This document shows positions 43,184-50,561 of a stretch of 64,000 bases of DNA, piece by piece (position 1 is the first letter of the stretch; each line of letters starts with the position of its first letter). The position numbers and the translations under genes were made by a program. The stretch lies in assembly GCF_004362715.1 (NCBI RefSeq), contig NZ_SNYC01000003.1, positions 311,601-375,600 on the forward strand, read 5' to 3'. Below the pieces are notes generated by a model. It worked only from the letters and a program-made list of their open reading frames with translations, was not told the DNA's origin and made no database searches. The stretch is from Pedobacter metabolipauper (GTDB lineage Bacteria > Bacteroidota > Bacteroidia > Sphingobacteriales > Sphingobacteriaceae).

Positions 43184-44413
43184 ATGAACAGAATATTAAT
43201 TGGTTTGCTCATTGGCAGCCTCCTGCTGATCTTGGATTTTTATCCGGCACATTCCCGCTTTTTACCATCACTGGAGATCTTAAAAAACCGTAAACAACTC
43301 CCTAAAACCATTACCGGTCGGATCGCCGAAACAACAGTCCCAAAAAACACCTTACAGATTTTAAAATCACCGGAGGAAGCACTTACACTCAGCAGGTTTG
43401 CCAAAGGTGGTCAGGTGCATACGCTCGCCGTTCTCGAAGACGATGGCAAAAATGTAACCGGTGTAGATCTAAGCTCTGAATTAAAACGATACGACCAGAA
43501 TTCATTTGAAGTCATCAAGAACCTGGGCTTCGATGATGTGGTTAAACTGATCCGCACAAGTACAAAAAAGGTTACCGTAAAATATCAGGACCTTTTGCCT
43601 GGTGTAGCTGGCGATAAACATTTGGCCATAGGGATAAATTATGCGGAACATGGCAAAGAAACCGGACAGGTCAAACCTTTTATGTTCCCCAAATATGTGA
43701 GCACAGATCCGGCAATTCATCAGTTAACCTATACCAAGGGCTGGCTTCTGGATCATGAAGTAGAACTGGGTATTGTATTTCCGGAAGCAGTCTGTTCAAC
43801 GGCCGACCTGAACCACATGCTGATCGGATTTTTAGTGGTCAATGACTTTACCGACAGGGCAACGCTTATGCGTAAAATGGATAGCCAAAACGTAACAGGA
43901 GGTAGGGGGTTCCCCGATGCCAAGAGCAAGAAAGGATTCCTGCCGACTGGTCCTTACCTGGTCGTTCCCAGGAATTGGCGGAAATTCATAAAAGAATTAA
44001 AACTCAAACTTTCGGTCAACGGGAGCGTTCGTCAAAATGGAAGCGCAAAAGACATGGTGTGGGATCTGGATAAGATCGTAGAACGGTCATTGTCGGTAAA
44101 GGGCGAAAAAAAGAGCTATTATCAGGGTAAAATGGTTAAGTTGTTTGAAGGAAACTGTATTCCGGCAAATAGCATCATCATAACAGGAACACCATCAGGC
44201 GTTGTATTTAATGCCCCAGCTAAAGGCTTTATTTTTGGTGCAGTCACTCAATATATATTTACCGGTGGATTTTTCAGCGCGAAAATGCACCCTTATATTT
44301 TACAGAAATACCTGGAAAAGGAAATGACAAATCCCCGTTATCTTAAACCAGGGGATGAAGTAAAAAGCTCGGTTAACTTTTTAGGAACGATAAAAACGAG
44401 CGTCAAAGAATAG
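43184..44413 (+). CDS. Fumarylacetoacetate hydrolase family protein with N-terminal signal/anchor
   Basis: 409 residues. Residues 1-23 (NRILIGLLIGSLLLILDFYP) form a signal or membrane anchor, unusual for this mostly cytosolic family. The FAH fold: HLAIGINYAEHGKETGQ, then LLDHEVELGIVFPEA (acidic metal ligands), VNDFTDRA and the late GNCIPANSIIITGTPSGVVF. FAH enzymes cleave C-C bonds of acylpyruvates or hydrate/decarboxylate catechol breakdown products with Mg2+ or Mn2+. Pairing with an outer-membrane protein suggests an envelope location. Confidence 0.85.
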   Translation: MNRILIGLLIGSLLLILDFYPAHSRFLPSLEILKNRKQLPKTITGRIAETTVPKNTLQILKSPEEALTLSRFAKGGQVHTLAVLEDDGKNVTGVDLSSELKRYDQNSFEVIKNLGFDDVVKLIRTSTKKVTVKYQDLLPGVAGDKHLAIGINYAEHGKETGQVKPFMFPKYVSTDPAIHQLTYTKGWLLDHEVELGIVFPEAVCSTADLNHMLIGFLVVNDFTDRATLMRKMDSQNVTGGRGFPDAKSKKGFLPTGPYLVVPRNWRKFIKELKLKLSVNGSVRQNGSAKDMVWDLDKIVERSLSVKGEKKSYYQGKMVKLFEGNCIPANSIIITGTPSGVVFNAPAKGFIFGAVTQYIFTGGFFSAKMHPYILQKYLEKEMTNPRYLKPGDEVKSSVNFLGTIKTSVKE

Positions 44414-44509
44414 TTGAACCTCATGCTGCTTTTAGTTATATTAGATAGGAATTCTGATATTCAGAATTGAAGTTCTCCCTTAATGAACGATAAGCTTAAA
44501 GTAAATTAA

Positions 44510-45088
44510 ATGATAAACCCAGAGTCCCTGATAAAAATAGAAGCCTTTATAAGAATGCTCGTTCAGCCAAATGAAGAAGAGTGGTCGGCATTTACAAAGA
44601 TCGTGCAGGCTAAAAAATTGAAAAAGAAAGATCTGCTATTGGAGGAAGGGCATGCATGTAATTTTATAGCTTTTATAAATCAGGGTGTGTTGCGTGAATA
44701 TTCTTATCAGAACGGAAAAGAGGCAACTGTTGATTTCATGGGCGAGAATCAATTTACCAGTGATTATCAAAGCTTCATCATGCAAACTCCTTCAAAGCAA
44801 TACCTGGAGGCACTGACGGATGTAGATCTGCTCATTCTAAAAAAAGAAGCCATAGATTCTTTATACAATAAGTACAAGATCTGGGAACGGTTTGGCAGAT
44901 TGATCATTGAAAGGGTTTTTTGCAGTGCCGAAGAGAAACGAAAAAGAATCATTTCCACCACCCATGATGAGCAGTATCGCGATTTCGCAACTGCTTATCC
45001 GCAAATTGTTCAGCAAGTTCCTCAATATTACATTGCTTCCTATCTGGGCTTAACCCCGGAGCATCTGAGCAGGATCAGAAAGAAATGA
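44510..45088 (+). CDS. Crp/Fnr-family regulator
   Basis: 192 residues. Cyclic-nucleotide-binding fold: KKLKKKDLLLEEGHACNFIA, FINQGVLREYSYQNGKEATV and DFMGENQFTSDYQSF, then a helical linker and a short C-terminal HTH YYIASYLGLTPEHLSRIRKK. The residues that bind cAMP in Crp are not conserved, typical of the orphan Bacteroidota group. A paralogous gene stands at 53860. Confidence 0.9.
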   Translation: MINPESLIKIEAFIRMLVQPNEEEWSAFTKIVQAKKLKKKDLLLEEGHACNFIAFINQGVLREYSYQNGKEATVDFMGENQFTSDYQSFIMQTPSKQYLEALTDVDLLILKKEAIDSLYNKYKIWERFGRLIIERVFCSAEEKRKRIISTTHDEQYRDFATAYPQIVQQVPQYYIASYLGLTPEHLSRIRKK

Positions 45089-45115
45089 TCCGATAGCAAA
45101 TCTTAAAAATATAAC

Positions 45116-45159
45116 TTGTTTATTGTTGTCGTGATTACTATATTTGCGACAACAATAAA
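45116..45159 (+). promoter_or_regulatory. Promoter enclosed by a 13-bp inverted repeat
   Basis: TTTATTGTTGTCG (45119-45131) and CGACAACAATAAA (45147-45159) are perfect inverted repeats 15 bp apart. Between them lies TATATTTG (45139-45146), an exact -7 box, with TTG at 45116-45118, 20 bp upstream. A dimeric repressor bound here would block the promoter; the MarR protein encoded two genes on is the obvious candidate. Confidence 0.78.
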
Positions 45160-45162
45160 GTA

Positions 45163-45534
45163 ATGTATATGAGAAAATTAGAATTTACATCTCTTCAAGT
45201 AAGAGATTTAGAGGTGTCAAAAGAGTTTTATACCAATAAACTAGGCTTTGAGCTTTCAGATGCTACAAATCCGGCAGCTTGTATTTTTAAGTACAATCAA
45301 GGCGAGGCTAGCTTTGCGATCAGAAAACCAATGGGTAATTTGGACAACAAGGAATTAGGAGTAGGTGTATCGCTTTGGTTTGCCATTGATGGAAATATGG
45401 AAGATCTGCAGACCGGGCTTTTAGAAAAAGGCGTTGTTTTGTTAGGTCCAATTCAGAATACCCCTTTTGGAAAAACGATTATTGCAAAGGATCCGGATGG
45501 TTATAACATTACTTTTTTACAGGCAAACCAATAA
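45163..45534 (+). CDS. VOC/glyoxalase-family protein
   Basis: 123 residues. Single VOC module: LEFTSLQVRDLEVSKEFYTN KLGF at the start and GKTIIAKDPDGYNITFLQ at the end, as in glyoxalase/bleomycin-resistance folds that bind a metal ion and a small ligand. ATG 45163 was kept; ATG 45169 is equally possible. It is the first gene after the operator-promoter and is followed 77 bp later by marR, so the two form a likely stress or antibiotic-responsive unit. Confidence 0.88.
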   Translation: MYMRKLEFTSLQVRDLEVSKEFYTNKLGFELSDATNPAACIFKYNQGEASFAIRKPMGNLDNKELGVGVSLWFAIDGNMEDLQTGLLEKGVVLLGPIQNTPFGKTIIAKDPDGYNITFLQANQ

Positions 45535-45611
45535 CCATTTAGATGATAACAATCCAGCAAAGTATTGGTGATCGTGGCTTCAAAGAATTTCTATAAAAAT
45601 GCTATTAGATA

Positions 45612-46067
45612 ATGAATAAAGACATTGAATTTCACTTTAAAAGTCCGGAGGACAGCCCAGGTTATCTCCTGGGTCAAATGACCGTTTTGTGGCAACGGAA
45701 GGTCAAGCGCGCGCTTGACCCATTAGACCTTACACAAACACAATTTGTGCTTTTAGCTGCACTTGCCTGGATTTCAAAAGAAAAGGATTCGGTAACCCAG
45801 ATTGATATTGCCAATCAAGGGAATGCGGACAGAATGATGGTTTCTAAAGTGCTTCGTACCTTAGAGGAGAAGAAGTTTTTGACAAGAAAGGAGCATCAAA
45901 CTGATACAAGGGCGAAAATCATTAAAATGACCACATTGGGAGCATCGGTTCTTCAAAAAGCACTTTTAGCTGTTGAGACTGCAGATCTGGAGTTTTTCTC
46001 TATGCCCGATCTGGATCTTTCCGGATTTAATTCTACGATGTCAAAATTGATTTCTAAAAATAAATAA
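45612..46067 (+). CDS. MarR-family transcriptional regulator
   Basis: 151 residues. Helical start GYLLGQMTVLWQRKVKRALD, then TQTQFVLLAALAWISKEKDS, HTH TQIDIANQGNADRMMVSKVL RTLEEKKFLTR, and the wing RKEHQTDTRAKIIKMTTLG. The conserved D-x-R of the wing (DTRAK) is present. Likely ligand: a phenolic or oxidant compound. It probably represses the upstream VOC gene and itself through the 13-bp inverted repeat. Confidence 0.92.
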   Translation: MNKDIEFHFKSPEDSPGYLLGQMTVLWQRKVKRALDPLDLTQTQFVLLAALAWISKEKDSVTQIDIANQGNADRMMVSKVLRTLEEKKFLTRKEHQTDTRAKIIKMTTLGASVLQKALLAVETADLEFFSMPDLDLSGFNSTMSKLISKNK

Positions 46068-46154
46068 TGATAACAATCCGTTACCATGATCTCTATACAG
46101 AGGTTTATACCTACCTTACCTGAATATTTTTAGAACATCAACAATCAATTGGGT

Positions 46155-47243
46155 ATGCAAAGCGAAAAAGAACGAATCAATACACTGATTGAACTCAATG
46201 ATGAACTGGAAAATTATTTCCGTAATACAATCATTCCACAGCTTTTTGTAGATGCTCACCTGATCCTCAGGAAGTTTACACCTCCGGCGATGAAACAGTT
46301 TAAACTTAAAGCTGAACATATTGGGCAGCCTTTAGCGAATGTCAAAGAAAATTTCCGGTTTCCGACCATTCTGGAAAATATCCAGCAGGTGATCGATACC
46401 AGCGAAATTCTGGAAAAGGAAATTCAAACTACTGATATGCGTTGGTACCAAATGAATGTATTGCCATACATCGTTGAAAAAGGTAATAAAACCAATGGGG
46501 TAATCATTACTTTTATGGATATTACTGCAAGGATCAAAGACCTTAAAGAGCAGGAAAAGCTCATCGCTGAACACGAATTGCTGCTGGATACGATTGCCCA
46601 TGACATTAAAAATCCATTGACCTCGCTTAGCTTGACGATTGAGCTGCTTAAAAAACTTCCTGAAAAAGGGATGGCCAAGTTCCCTGTGCTGCTGGGAAAT
46701 GTGGAAAATAGCCTGGTGAAAATGAAAGACATCATTTCTGATCTCGTACAAAGTCGCTGGCAAGACCAAAGATACCAGGCGCATGAAGAACTTCTGGATT
46801 TGCAAAACATTATGGAGGATGTCCGGTTAACCCTGGCACCGCAGATCCAGGATGCTAAGGCTATTTTAAAGTTCGAAGTTGGGTTATCAGAGATCACTTT
46901 TTCCAGGCGTAAGTTACGTAGCGTATTGTATAACCTGTTAAACAATGCGCTTAAATACAGCGCAGAGGAAAGGAGACCGGAAATTCTAATTAAATCCTTC
47001 CAAGAGGATGGTTACCTGGTGATTAGCGTTACTGACAATGGTATTGGTATTGAAAAGCAGCACCTGAATTCCATTTTTGAAAAATACCAACGGATAAACA
47101 GGGATATTGAAGGAAATGGTGTAGGCTTATATCTGATCAGGCAGATCCTGGAAACTGCAGGGGGCAAGATTACCGTGACCAGCCTGCCAGGTGAAGGTTC
47201 TGTATTTACCGTGTTTTTGCCGATTGAACAGGATACGAAATAA
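46155..47243 (+). CDS. Soluble PAS-histidine kinase
   Basis: 362 residues from ATG 46155 (a TTG two codons earlier is the longer frame). No membrane segment. The N-terminal PAS domain is of the CheR-associated kind (residues about 20-125; FRNTIIPQLFVDAHLILRKF, YQMNVLPYIVEKGNKTNGVI, ITFMDIT). HisKA has TIAHDIKNPLTSLSLTI (His149). HATPase has YNLLNNALKYS, DNGIGIEKQ and GNGVGLYLIRQIL. This PAS type often sits in light or chemotaxis-like phosphorelays. No regulator is nearby. Confidence 0.92.
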   Translation: MQSEKERINTLIELNDELENYFRNTIIPQLFVDAHLILRKFTPPAMKQFKLKAEHIGQPLANVKENFRFPTILENIQQVIDTSEILEKEIQTTDMRWYQMNVLPYIVEKGNKTNGVIITFMDITARIKDLKEQEKLIAEHELLLDTIAHDIKNPLTSLSLTIELLKKLPEKGMAKFPVLLGNVENSLVKMKDIISDLVQSRWQDQRYQAHEELLDLQNIMEDVRLTLAPQIQDAKAILKFEVGLSEITFSRRKLRSVLYNLLNNALKYSAEERRPEILIKSFQEDGYLVISVTDNGIGIEKQHLNSIFEKYQRINRDIEGNGVGLYLIRQILETAGGKITVTSLPGEGSVFTVFLPIEQDTK

Positions 47244-47248
47244 CCTCA

Positions 47249-47371
47249 TTAAACTGGAAATTTACCTGCATCTTCACAAAGGGCAAACTCTGCGACAATC
47301 CGGCCGGCCGTAGCACTTTCCGCAAAGGCAATGGTGAGATTTTTCTGGATAAGTAATTCTGCACAGGGTGC
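47249..47371 (-). pseudogene. cinA: Decayed CinA (nicotinamide-nucleotide amidase) fragment
   Basis: On the minus strand, in the same frame and directly after the TGA of the neighbouring gene (47372-47374), runs an open frame of 40 codons with no ATG, GTG or TTG start, ending TAA 47249-47251. It reads ELLIQKNLTIAFAESATAGR then IVAEFALCEDAGKFPV. The LTIAxAES-T-x-G core followed by an R-x-x-A/C-EFAL segment is the N-terminus of the CinA C-terminal domain. The protein normally continues for about 130 more residues; here it stops at once. It is a truncated remnant without a start. Confidence 0.8.
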
Positions 47372-49573
47372 TCAAGTAAACTTCAGATTAATGCTGCAAT
47401 CACCAGGGATTTTAAATTCCTGGTTTCCGCCAGTCACTTTTTTGCCTTTTGCCGGATGCTTTTGTCCATTGATCGATATTTCAATTTCGGGTATTTTACT
47501 GCGTCCCGTTTTCACAAGCATCATGCGGCATTCCAGCTCTGAGCTTCCCAGGACTGAAAATGAAACAGGCTTTCCTTTTACTGCGTTCAAATCTGCTATT
47601 GGGTAATCCACGTAAACCATGAAATCCCTGCCGGGAATTCGTAAATAATGGCGGGGTAAGATGCCGAAGGCATTTCCTGCGCCATAAACCTCTTGTCCCA
47701 CAGTTCCCGATTTTAGCCAGCCATCCTGTAAATCTTCCAGGGCGATCCATAATTTAGGATCAACTTCGCCGGTTTTAGGGTCTTCTTCCAGCATATCAGG
47801 AGGAAGCATCGGAGGATAATAGTACACAGACCTGTCCACAACATATCGGATAAACTCAGCGAGTAATAATTTTACAGATGGCAATATCTCTACACCCTCA
47901 GCGTGTTTAAGGTAATCGTGGATGGCGCAAAATACCTCCTGCTCTTCATAGGCGGCAGTGTAAGGCGCATCATTTAAGGGATAAAGGGCAAAAAATTTCG
48001 GAAAATTCTTCCCGTAACCATAATTGCAATCCCAAAGCTGTGTGTTGCGGAATATACTGGCCAGGCACATATAGCTCAGGCCGAGATAATCCTTATTACC
48101 AGTGATCTTGAACAGACGGAGTAAAGCGCCAGCCGAAAACGCAGTATTATTAGCCTGATAGAAGATGTCAAATCCATATCCTTTCAGGGTCTTTGCAGCA
48201 TGTTCTGCTTCAGTAAGGTATTTTCTTTCTTTGGTAAGCTCAAAAGCCTGGAGCATGACATGTGCATAAAGGCCGGCCACATCTTTCTCGCCGCCCTTAC
48301 CTTCTGCTGTCTCTGCTTTGATAACTTCCAGGGTGTCCATTTTATAAAATACAGGCCATATATATTTAAAGTGCCTTGCTACCCTGATGGCGAACGGTAA
48401 GGAATTTAAAAATAACGCTTTGGCAATTTTATCGCCCTTTAATGCCAGGCGCGATAAGTTCAATAGTGGGTGGTGTAAATACCAGGAATCCATTACCATT
48501 GGCATTTTCTGTTCCTCTTCCCCCTTAAGTTTGTCTTCAGCTGCGGGAAGCCACCGCATAATGGTGCCAAGTTTTTCATTGTAAAAATCAGGCAGCCCTT
48601 CCTTGATGGTCTGCATAACCTCCAGTTTGGTGCCGCTCCACTCTACGTAATCCAGTAAGGGTAATAGTATAGCAAGTTGAACCATGATCTCAGGTGGTGT
48701 ATCATAATCACTTACGTACGCATTAAAATATTTGTGCCCTGCAACCTGCGACCAGCAACCCGGACTCTCTGTCAAATCCTTCAGACCATTCTGTAGAATC
48801 TCCGGCCAGGGCTTATATTGCGTATCCGGTAGCGGCATCAGCAGATAAATCCTGGCAAGAAGATCAAGATAACAGGTCATAACCTCAGCCTCAGTTTTTG
48901 GTATAACCGTGCCGAAAGCTATAAAGGCGTCTGAAATGGTTACTTCTTTTCCGGCTTTAAGCGGCTTTTTAGACGCAGGAAGGGAAAATCCAAGTTCGGG
49001 CCATTCTCCGCCTACCGTATCCCCCAAGGAGGTTTCTGTCTGCTCACAATAGGCAGAAATGGCACTAAGGTTTTGCAGATAAAGTAACGGAGCAGCTTTA
49101 GGACGGGTAGGGCTCATGTAAATAAAGCCTGTTCTTGTACCCCACTGACTGGCATGGATTTTTCCGGTTGAGTTTTCAGAAATTCGGGTTTGGGCCGTAA
49201 AAAGCATGTCTTTAGGCCAGTATGGAATAACCAGGTCTGCTTTTGGTTTAAGCGTAGTTATATAGCGAAGTACTGGCACTGGTTTTTGTGTATCTACTAA
49301 GATAGCCACAGTCTGCCTCCCGTAAACGGTATTCAGTATCAGGGTAATTCCGCTTTCGCTTGTATGCTCATCGCTCACCGTAAATCCTCCGGGACTGTAT
49401 GCGCAACGAAAATTGCAAAGTATTTTTCCTGGCAGGGTGGTACTGATCCATAAAGAATCAATGGTCATAAAAACCTGGAATAAAAAATTCTGATAATCAA
49501 TTGAAAATAAAGGCTTTTCCGCTTTGGCAAGATCAGTGCCTGCCAATAGCGCCCATGGTGACAGTGAGTTCAT
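47372..49573 (-). CDS. Large uncharacterised protein, possible alpha/alpha-toroid glycosidase-like
   Basis: 733 residues, no signal peptide. The N-terminal 230 residues look beta-rich (LWISTTLPGKILCNFRCAYS, GITLILNTVYGRQTVAILVD). The middle (about 240-640) is helical hairpins with repeated S/A-G-L-x-x-x-x-x-T-G/E motifs, for example LQAFELTKERKYLTEAEHAA and ALLRLFKITGNKDYLGLSYM. These recall six-hairpin glycosidases and lyases. The C-terminal part is a small beta domain (FSVLGSSELECRMMLVKTGR). No catalytic signature was recognised. It sits alone, beside a broken cinA. Confidence 0.6.
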   Translation of the reverse strand: MNSLSPWALLAGTDLAKAEKPLFSIDYQNFLFQVFMTIDSLWISTTLPGKILCNFRCAYSPGGFTVSDEHTSESGITLILNTVYGRQTVAILVDTQKPVPVLRYITTLKPKADLVIPYWPKDMLFTAQTRISENSTGKIHASQWGTRTGFIYMSPTRPKAAPLLYLQNLSAISAYCEQTETSLGDTVGGEWPELGFSLPASKKPLKAGKEVTISDAFIAFGTVIPKTEAEVMTCYLDLLARIYLLMPLPDTQYKPWPEILQNGLKDLTESPGCWSQVAGHKYFNAYVSDYDTPPEIMVQLAILLPLLDYVEWSGTKLEVMQTIKEGLPDFYNEKLGTIMRWLPAAEDKLKGEEEQKMPMVMDSWYLHHPLLNLSRLALKGDKIAKALFLNSLPFAIRVARHFKYIWPVFYKMDTLEVIKAETAEGKGGEKDVAGLYAHVMLQAFELTKERKYLTEAEHAAKTLKGYGFDIFYQANNTAFSAGALLRLFKITGNKDYLGLSYMCLASIFRNTQLWDCNYGYGKNFPKFFALYPLNDAPYTAAYEEQEVFCAIHDYLKHAEGVEILPSVKLLLAEFIRYVVDRSVYYYPPMLPPDMLEEDPKTGEVDPKLWIALEDLQDGWLKSGTVGQEVYGAGNAFGILPRHYLRIPGRDFMVYVDYPIADLNAVKGKPVSFSVLGSSELECRMMLVKTGRSKIPEIEISINGQKHPAKGKKVTGGNQEFKIPGDCSINLKFT

Positions 49574-49700
49574 AACAAGTGTTAAAGGTTAATTTTATGC
49601 ATTAACAGGATGACTTGTTTTTTGTTTTATCGCATGAGGTTTAAGGTATATGTTCAGGAATTTTCAGGTATTGTTAACATAAATGCGTGAAATACCCGTA

Positions 49701-50159
49701 TCACCTCAGGTAAAAATAGAACATCGCCTTAACGAGTTGGCTCATTGATCTTTTGCCGGTCACCCAATCTGAAATACTTTCCCGGTCAATCCCGGTTTCA
49801 AAAGCTATTTGCTTGATCCGTACTCCTTTTTCCTGCATTTTTTTATCAATCCATGCTGCGTTTACGACACTGGATGGTGAAGCAAGAAAGGTTTCGGTGC
49901 TGACATTAATTTTGAAGTTGGGCAGGCTTTTTCTGAATAGGTCTTCTGTTCTTTTAACCAGGGTTGCCTCGCTTGCATACTTTCCAGATGGTGTCTCTGC
50001 CTGAATGATTTCCACATCAATGGCTTTATCACTTACGGACTGGATCTTAAAACCAATGTTTGACTGCATTGCATGCCGGTCTGCTGCTTTTTTCAGTTTG
50101 ATGAGTTGTTCGGTGCTAAGGTAATTTTCAAGTTGCTCTATATCCTGGATCGTGCTCAT
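49701..50159 (-). CDS. Hypothetical protein with C-terminal helix-turn-helix
   Basis: 152 residues. A helical start (LENYLSTEQLIKLKKAADRH), a beta middle (IGFKIQSVSDKAIDVEIIQA), then a C-terminal HTH-like segment KGVRIKQIAFETGIDRESIS DWVTGKR, similar to the XRE/Cro fold (Q-x-A-x-x-T-G-I-D-x-x-x-I-S-x-W). The N-terminal domain was not recognised. It probably binds DNA; target and trigger are unknown. Confidence 0.65.
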   Translation of the reverse strand: MSTIQDIEQLENYLSTEQLIKLKKAADRHAMQSNIGFKIQSVSDKAIDVEIIQAETPSGKYASEATLVKRTEDLFRKSLPNFKINVSTETFLASPSSVVNAAWIDKKMQEKGVRIKQIAFETGIDRESISDWVTGKRSMSQLVKAMFYFYLR

Positions 50160-50210
50160 AAGGTTTGTAATTTCGTTAATATCAGAATGGCCGCAGAAGC
50201 GGCCATTCGG

Positions 50211-50393
50211 TTAAACTTGCGGCAGGTGGCCTGCTTTGATGTCAGCGGTTGCCGCTTTGGCTTTTTCCAGCCACTGTGGTGCCTGTTCTTTGATCTCATC
50301 AAATTTAGAATTGCCTAAGGCATCTTTCTTAGTGAGGTATTTGATGGCTTCGTAGATTGCGATGCCAACAATTGCGTTTTTTATAAATCCCAT
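50211..50393 (-). CDS. Small YtxH-like hypothetical protein
   Basis: 60 residues. A short hydrophobic start (FIKNAIVGIAIYEAIKYLTK) is followed by a charged helix (DEIKEQAPQWLEKAKAATAD), the shape of YtxH-like or stress-associated membrane-tethered small proteins. The resemblance is by pattern only. It lies upstream of the HTH gene on the same strand, 51 bp apart, and may be co-transcribed. Confidence 0.6.
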   Translation of the reverse strand: MGFIKNAIVGIAIYEAIKYLTKKDALGNSKFDEIKEQAPQWLEKAKAATADIKAGHLPQV

Positions 50394-50561
50394 ATTCGTT
50401 GTTTTTCTGTCTTAACAGCATGGAACGTGATTTGGTTTTTAGTTTTTTGGATTGTCGGTATCTCCAGAATGGACTTCCATCGGATTTGTCATAAGCGGTG
50501 CACTAAACAAAATCATAATTTTTTTGTTAATTTGACGTCGTTAAAACCATGAAAACCGCCT

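Noticed and set aside
46424..46945. Open frames of 157-173 codons antisense to the soluble PAS kinase
   Set aside because: They overlap conserved kinase domains on the other strand and carry no family signature, signal or ribosome site.
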